Of a stretch of 7,318 nt of DNA, positions 7,101 through 7,318 are shown one piece after another. Position numbers and translations under genes: made by a program. Within the stretch, counting starts at the first letter, position 1; each line of letters opens with the position of its first letter. The notes beneath the pieces were generated by a model that was given only the letters and a program-made list of their open reading frames with translations, made no database searches and had not been told where the DNA came from. The stretch comes from Parachlamydiaceae bacterium (lineage in GTDB: Bacteria; Chlamydiota; Chlamydiia; Chlamydiales; Parachlamydiaceae): the NCBI GenBank assembly GCA_013815395.1, contig JACDGH010000134.1, forward strand, positions 1 to 7,318. Reading direction: 5' to 3'.

Positions 7101-7230
7101 ACTTAAAGGACGAAAAGGACATAAAGGACTTAAGGACAAAAAGACTTAAAGGATTTAAGGTAACAACAGGGACTTTTAGGATCTTTAGGCTACCCTTTAA
7201 GGTTCTTTATGTCCTTTATATCTTTTAAGT
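7101..7230. repeat. AT-rich foldback built of degenerate 8–9-base AAAGGAC units
   Basis: Seven consecutive units run from 7103 to 7162: TTAAAGGAC, GAAAAGGAC, ATAAAGGAC, TTAAGGAC, AAAAAGAC, TTAAAGGAT and TTAAGGTA. The complementary strand pattern returns at 7192–7227 with the same nine-base period (ACCCTTTAA, GGTTCTTTA, TGTCCTTTA, TATCTTTTA). As a result 7101–7135 pairs imperfectly with 7197–7230. The element starts at the base after the foldback ending at 7100 and shares no obvious sequence with it. No coding frame is apparent. Origin by slippage expansion followed by inversion, or as a dispersed repeat, is inference. Confidence 0.65.
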
Positions 7231-7275
7231 CTAGGTAAGAGCCCAATTTATTGGCCTTAAGCCCCCATTTTAGAA

Positions 7276-7318
7276 TCAGACCTCATCTCCATTTTCTTCA
7301 ACAAAATGACTGCGAAGC
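7276..7318 (-). CDS. Possible C-terminal tail of a convergent gene (partial)
   Basis: On the minus strand a frame is open from the window edge for 13 codons, ending LRSHFVEENGDEV and a TGA (complement of 7276–7278). The acidic, hydrophilic ending is typical of a protein C-terminus, and a convergent gene would explain why terminator-like foldbacks sit between here and pckG. The stretch is far too short to be sure. A second minus-strand frame is also open across the edge and runs slightly further left. Confidence 0.22.
   Translation of the reverse strand, partial: LRSHFVEENGDEV

Noticed and set aside
6881..7162. CRISPR array, suggested by short repeated units
   Set aside because: The repeats are only about 7–10 bases, degenerate and contiguous, without spacers of regular length, and no cas genes are present.
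6818..7241. AAGAG at 6818–6822 and again at 7237–7241 as a target-site duplication of the whole foldback cluster
   Set aside because: Five bases of purine-rich sequence recur often by chance here, and the copies do not lie exactly at the ends of the inverted repeats.
7243..7264. Weak palindromes (CCAATTTATTGG and GGCCTTAAGCC regions) as a terminator for the possible convergent gene
   Set aside because: The stems are only four to six bases and there is no adjoining T-run on the relevant strand.

Overview
The window most likely comes from a chlamydia outside the Chlamydia genus (an environmental member of the Chlamydiota, such as the Parachlamydiales). Two things support this. First, the gene order SWI/SNF helicase – mreB – GTP-type PEP carboxykinase, all on one strand, is the order I recall from Chlamydia trachomatis (CT708–CT709–CT710). 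Second, the MreB protein reads as chlamydial: it has the extended, basic/hydrophobic N-terminus before the ATP-binding core that is known in that phylum. The species cannot be named from this sequence alone.

Layout. Bases 1–283 are a leader region. It has an imperfect palindrome at the left edge (14–81), then AT-rich sequence, then a good sigma70-type promoter (-35 at 170–175, -10 at 193–198). Bases 284–3802 encode a 1172-residue SWIM-zinc-finger SNF2-family ATPase. mreB follows at 3828–4922 and pckG at 4936–6768. The gaps are only 25 and 13 bases, so the three genes look like one transcription unit driven at least partly from the promoter at 170–198. A small AT-rich hairpin lies ten bases after the pckG stop.

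The 550 bases after pckG hold no convincing complete gene. Almost all of this space is occupied by two abutting foldback elements. Element 1 (6824–7100) is a 277-bp inverted repeat with arms of about 100 bases. Its core is GC-rich and CGCAGAG-like, and its ends are flanked by TA. Element 2 (7101–7230) is an AT-rich foldback whose arms are built from degenerate 8–9-base AAAGGAC-type units. At the extreme right edge a short minus-strand open frame may be the C-terminus of a convergent gene.

Functionally the three genes are not one pathway. The SNF2 protein is a DNA-dependent ATPase of chromatin or transcription-complex remodelling type. MreB is the actin homologue that organises septal/peripheral peptidoglycan synthesis in FtsZ-less chlamydiae. 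PckG links the TCA cycle to gluconeogenesis. Their linkage looks like a conserved chromosomal neighbourhood rather than a dedicated system. I found no defence system, CRISPR array, tRNA, rRNA or transposase gene. The least explained part of the window is the tandem foldback cluster after pckG.
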